Assembly (NCBI GenBank): GCA_021776235.1
Contig: JAJFGG010000011.1
Location: 102,248-147,086 of the forward strand
DNA: 44,839 nt
Origin: Alphaproteobacteria bacterium
Lineage (GTDB): Bacteria; Pseudomonadota; Alphaproteobacteria; GCA-2731375
Reading direction: 5' to 3'
The translations under genes were made by a program, and so were the position numbers. The notes under the pieces were generated by a model. It ran no database searches. It was not told where the DNA came from and saw nothing but the letters and a program-made list of their open reading frames with translations. Positions 42,958 to 44,839 of this stretch are shown here, one piece after another. Within the stretch, counting starts at the first letter, position 1; every line of letters begins with the position of its first letter.

Positions 42958-43821
42958 ATGATCGAGCATCATTTCCAACCGGATGATACCGGCGCCATCC
43001 TGGCGAATATCGCCAGCCATGGCTTTGCCATTGTGCCGGAACTGCTTGATCCGTTGGGGCAAAAAGCGGTGCGCGAGGCGTTGGCCGAGCATAAGACCGG
43101 CTTACGCGGCCGCAACGACTTCGAAGGCTACCAAACCGAACGGCTCTACAGCCTGCTCGCGCGCGGCCGGATATTTGCCGACTTGTCTGAACACCCCGCA
43201 ATATTGGCGGTCTTGGATCAGGTTCTGGAGCCGAACTATCTGCTTTCGGCCGCCCTGTCTATCGATCTATATCCAGGCGAAAGTCCGCAGGCAATCCATT
43301 TTGATGACTCGTTTTATGCAGTACCGCGGCCGCGGCCGCCCATCGGTATGAGCGTAATCTGGGCCATCGACCCATTCACGCCGGAAAACGGTGCTACCCA
43401 ACTTATCCCAGGCAGCCATTCCTGGAGCGGGGATACGCCGGATGGTTTGCCCGACACTCCGGAAATCGCTTTGCCGCGCAATGGTCCGGCCTATCAGGGC
43501 CCGGTGATCGAAGATCTGGAGCACCGGTTGATAGATGCGGTCATGCCGGCGGGTTCCGCCCTGATCTTTTCCGGCACTTTGTGGCATCGGGGCGGCGGCA
43601 ATCGAACAGCGGCCAACCGGCTGGCCGTCACCCTGCAATATTGCGCACCTTGGGCCCGGCAGCAGGAAAATATGATGTTGGCGGTGCCCGCCCATATTGC
43701 CCGGGGTTTGCCGCCACGGGTCCGGGCTCTCATGGGCTATTCCATACACCCGCCATTCATGGGCCATGTGGACAGTATGCACCCGGAACGGCTGTTGCGA
43801 TTGCCTCGGAATTCGACCTAG
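42958..43821 (+). CDS. Phytanoyl-CoA dioxygenase (PhyH) family protein
   Basis: This 287-residue Fe(II)/2-oxoglutarate oxygenase hydroxylates a small acid, acyl-CoA or amine. The iron facial triad is His114 and Asp116 ('IHFDDSF') with His210 ('LWHRGGGNRT'). The 2-oxoglutarate-binding Arg is probably Arg216 or Arg221. 'G-A-T-Q-L-I-P-G-S-H' (145-154) is the family's buttress motif. The frame begins M-I-E-H-H-F with no strong ribosome-binding site. It is divergent from GST and precedes the TRAP binding-protein gene, which may supply its substrate. Confidence 0.9.
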   Translation: MIEHHFQPDDTGAILANIASHGFAIVPELLDPLGQKAVREALAEHKTGLRGRNDFEGYQTERLYSLLARGRIFADLSEHPAILAVLDQVLEPNYLLSAALSIDLYPGESPQAIHFDDSFYAVPRPRPPIGMSVIWAIDPFTPENGATQLIPGSHSWSGDTPDGLPDTPEIALPRNGPAYQGPVIEDLEHRLIDAVMPAGSALIFSGTLWHRGGGNRTAANRLAVTLQYCAPWARQQENMMLAVPAHIARGLPPRVRALMGYSIHPPFMGHVDSMHPERLLRLPRNST

Positions 43822-44010
43822 CGGCATCGCAAATTAGTGAAGACAAATCTCTTTCTTGCGCCGATACAAAGCCTTTAATTTGCCACCCACATGTTCTAGT
43901 CTGCGCTGTGTTAAGTCCGGGAGGCGCTTGTTATCAGATTTCCGGCATCTGTGTTTCCAAATCAAACGCACATTGCAAAAAAATCCAAGAATGATAGACG
44001 GGAGAATGAC

Positions 44011-44697
44011 ATGTCTAAGTCCACATCAACGCGTCGCAAATTTCTCAAAGGCGCGGGTATCGCGGGCGGTGCCGCGGTCGCCGGCACCCTGGCCACGCCT
44101 CATATCGCCAAGGCCAAGACCAAGGTCCTGAAGGTACAGGCAGCCTGGGGCGGCGGCATTTTTCTTGAGAACGCCAAAAGTTACGTCGACCGTGTCCATG
44201 CCATGGCCGGCAAGGACCTGCGGATCGACCTGCTGTCGGTGAATTCCGTGGTCAAGACCTCGCAGATGCAGGACGCCGTGCATCGCGGCGTGCTGGATGG
44301 CGCACATTATGTGCCGGCCTATTGGTACTCAAAATCCAAGGCCGCATCCTTGTTCGGCACCGGGCCATGCTTTGGCTGGTCGGCGCAGGAGTTGCTGGGC
44401 TGGATTCACTACGGCGGCGGCATGGATCTCTTCAACGAATTGATGGGTAGCCTGGGCCTGAACCTGGTCAGCTTCTTCAACAGCCCGATGCCGGCGCAGC
44501 CGATGGGTTGGTTCAAGGAAGAGATCAAGGATTCTTCGCAATTGAAGGGCCTGAAGTACCGTACCGTCGGCCTGGCGGCGAACGTCCTGCAGGAAATGGG
44601 CATGTCCGTGGTGCAGTTGCCCGGTGGCGAAATTCAACCCGCCATGAACTCAGGCCTGATCGTCGCGGCCGATTTCAATAATCCGACGTCCGACTAG
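44011..44697 (+). CDS. TRAP transporter substrate-binding protein (DctP-like), N-terminal portion ending at an in-frame TAG
   Basis: This is a periplasmic binding protein of a tripartite ATP-independent transporter, here 228 residues. ATG 44011 follows GGGAGA. The signal is Tat type: 'STRRKFLKGAG' matches the (S/T)RRxFLK consensus, ending near 'IAKAK'. Typical DctP sequence follows: 'L-K-G-L-K-Y-R-T-V-G' near 188-197 and 'PGGEIQPAMNSGL'. The frame stops at TAG 44695-44697, but coding similarity continues in the same frame. About 330-370 residues would be normal. The gene is either disrupted or the TAG is a base error. Confidence 0.85.
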   Translation: MSKSTSTRRKFLKGAGIAGGAAVAGTLATPHIAKAKTKVLKVQAAWGGGIFLENAKSYVDRVHAMAGKDLRIDLLSVNSVVKTSQMQDAVHRGVLDGAHYVPAYWYSKSKAASLFGTGPCFGWSAQELLGWIHYGGGMDLFNELMGSLGLNLVSFFNSPMPAQPMGWFKEEIKDSSQLKGLKYRTVGLAANVLQEMGMSVVQLPGGEIQPAMNSGLIVAADFNNPTSD

Positions 44698-44839
44698 GAT
44701 TTCGGCATGCAGGATGTCTCGAAGCATTATCATCTCGCTTCCTTCCATCAATCCCAGGAAGCTTTCGAGATCACCTTCAACAAAAAGAAGTACGAGTCCC
44801 TGTCGAATGAGCATCAGAACATCCTGCGCTACGCGTCGG
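44698..44839 (+). pseudogene. Continuation of the TRAP binding protein after the in-frame TAG, cut by window edge
   Basis: The 47 codons after TAG are open and keep the same frame. They read as family sequence: a 'D-F-G-M-Q-D-V-S-K-H-Y-H-L-A-S-F-H' segment, then 'E-I-T-F-N-K-K-K-Y-E-S-L', then 'H-Q-N-I-L-R-Y-A', the usual DctP C-terminal helix. It has no likely start codon of its own (only an internal ATG in mid-domain). A single codon change or base error upstream explains it. Confidence 0.6.

Noticed and set aside
44695-44697. TAG read as pyrrolysine or another recoded amino acid
   Set aside because: TAG terminates other genes in the window and the gene is not a methylamine methyltransferase. 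A point change or sequencing error is simpler.

Overview
The window looks like chromosomal DNA of an alphaproteobacterium. The genes are GC-rich and densely packed, with many 1-13 nt overlaps. ABC and TRAP importers are numerous, several acyl-CoA catabolic genes are present, and PepN, PrmA and RF3 are of proteobacterial type. A Rhodospirillales-like, probably free-living, organism is my guess; there is no rRNA or other marker to confirm it. I saw no rRNA, tRNA, CRISPR array, insertion sequence or phage gene.

Layout from left to right. 1-4679 (minus): a complete branched-chain amino acid (Liv-type) ABC importer, livG-livF-livH-livM plus a periplasmic binding protein cut by the window edge. 4994-8193 (plus): a UvrD/PcrA helicase overlapping prmA. 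8310-9122 (minus): an unusual crotonase. 9377-12957 (plus): four genes, made of two tandem isocitrate-lyase/PEP-mutase-family lyases and the large and small subunits of an aconitase-type hydro-lyase. This gene set resembles dimethylmaleate hydratase plus 2,3-dimethylmalate lyase, the last steps of clostridial nicotinate fermentation. 12970-19651 (minus): a Dpp-type ABC importer (two ATPases, binding protein, two permeases) with a luciferase-like flavin oxidoreductase at its 3' end. 19940-21466 (plus): an Asp/Glu-racemase-superfamily enzyme with an arylmalonate-decarboxylase-like active site, then a Cys-rich DUF1847 protein. 21486-25261: pepN (minus) and an FkbM-like methyltransferase (plus).

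25267-34100 (minus) is a seven-gene operon: SDR, carboxyltransferase, acyl-CoA dehydrogenase, enoyl-CoA hydratase, biotin carboxylase/BCCP, then two near-duplicate acyl-CoA dehydrogenases. The first five are in the order atuB-C-D-E-F of the acyclic terpene utilisation (citronellol/geraniol) cluster of Pseudomonas. A palindrome resembling LiuR-type MerR operators lies upstream. The encoded route would be oxidation of a 3-methyl-branched acyl-CoA, carboxylation of its methyl group, and hydration. The lyase that would complete it is not in the window. An SCP2 lipid-binding protein is encoded divergently.

34725-37804 holds a small ORF and a Cpx-like envelope stress module: a Spy/CpxP-like periplasmic protein divergent from an OmpR-family regulator and a histidine kinase, with two CGTACG boxes 11 bp apart between them. 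37801-44839 holds an FAD amine oxidase, YtoQ, a double-VOC protein, release factor 3, a glutathione S-transferase, a PhyH dioxygenase and a TRAP-type binding protein whose frame is interrupted by TAG. A nested hairpin followed by T7 at 39162-39213 suggests a small plus-strand RNA between ytoQ and the FAD oxidase gene.

The most interesting items are the dimethylmaleate-like gene set, the atu-like operon with its operator, the arylmalonate-decarboxylase-like enzyme, the Cpx-like module and the candidate small RNA. No single region is convincingly a wholly new system.
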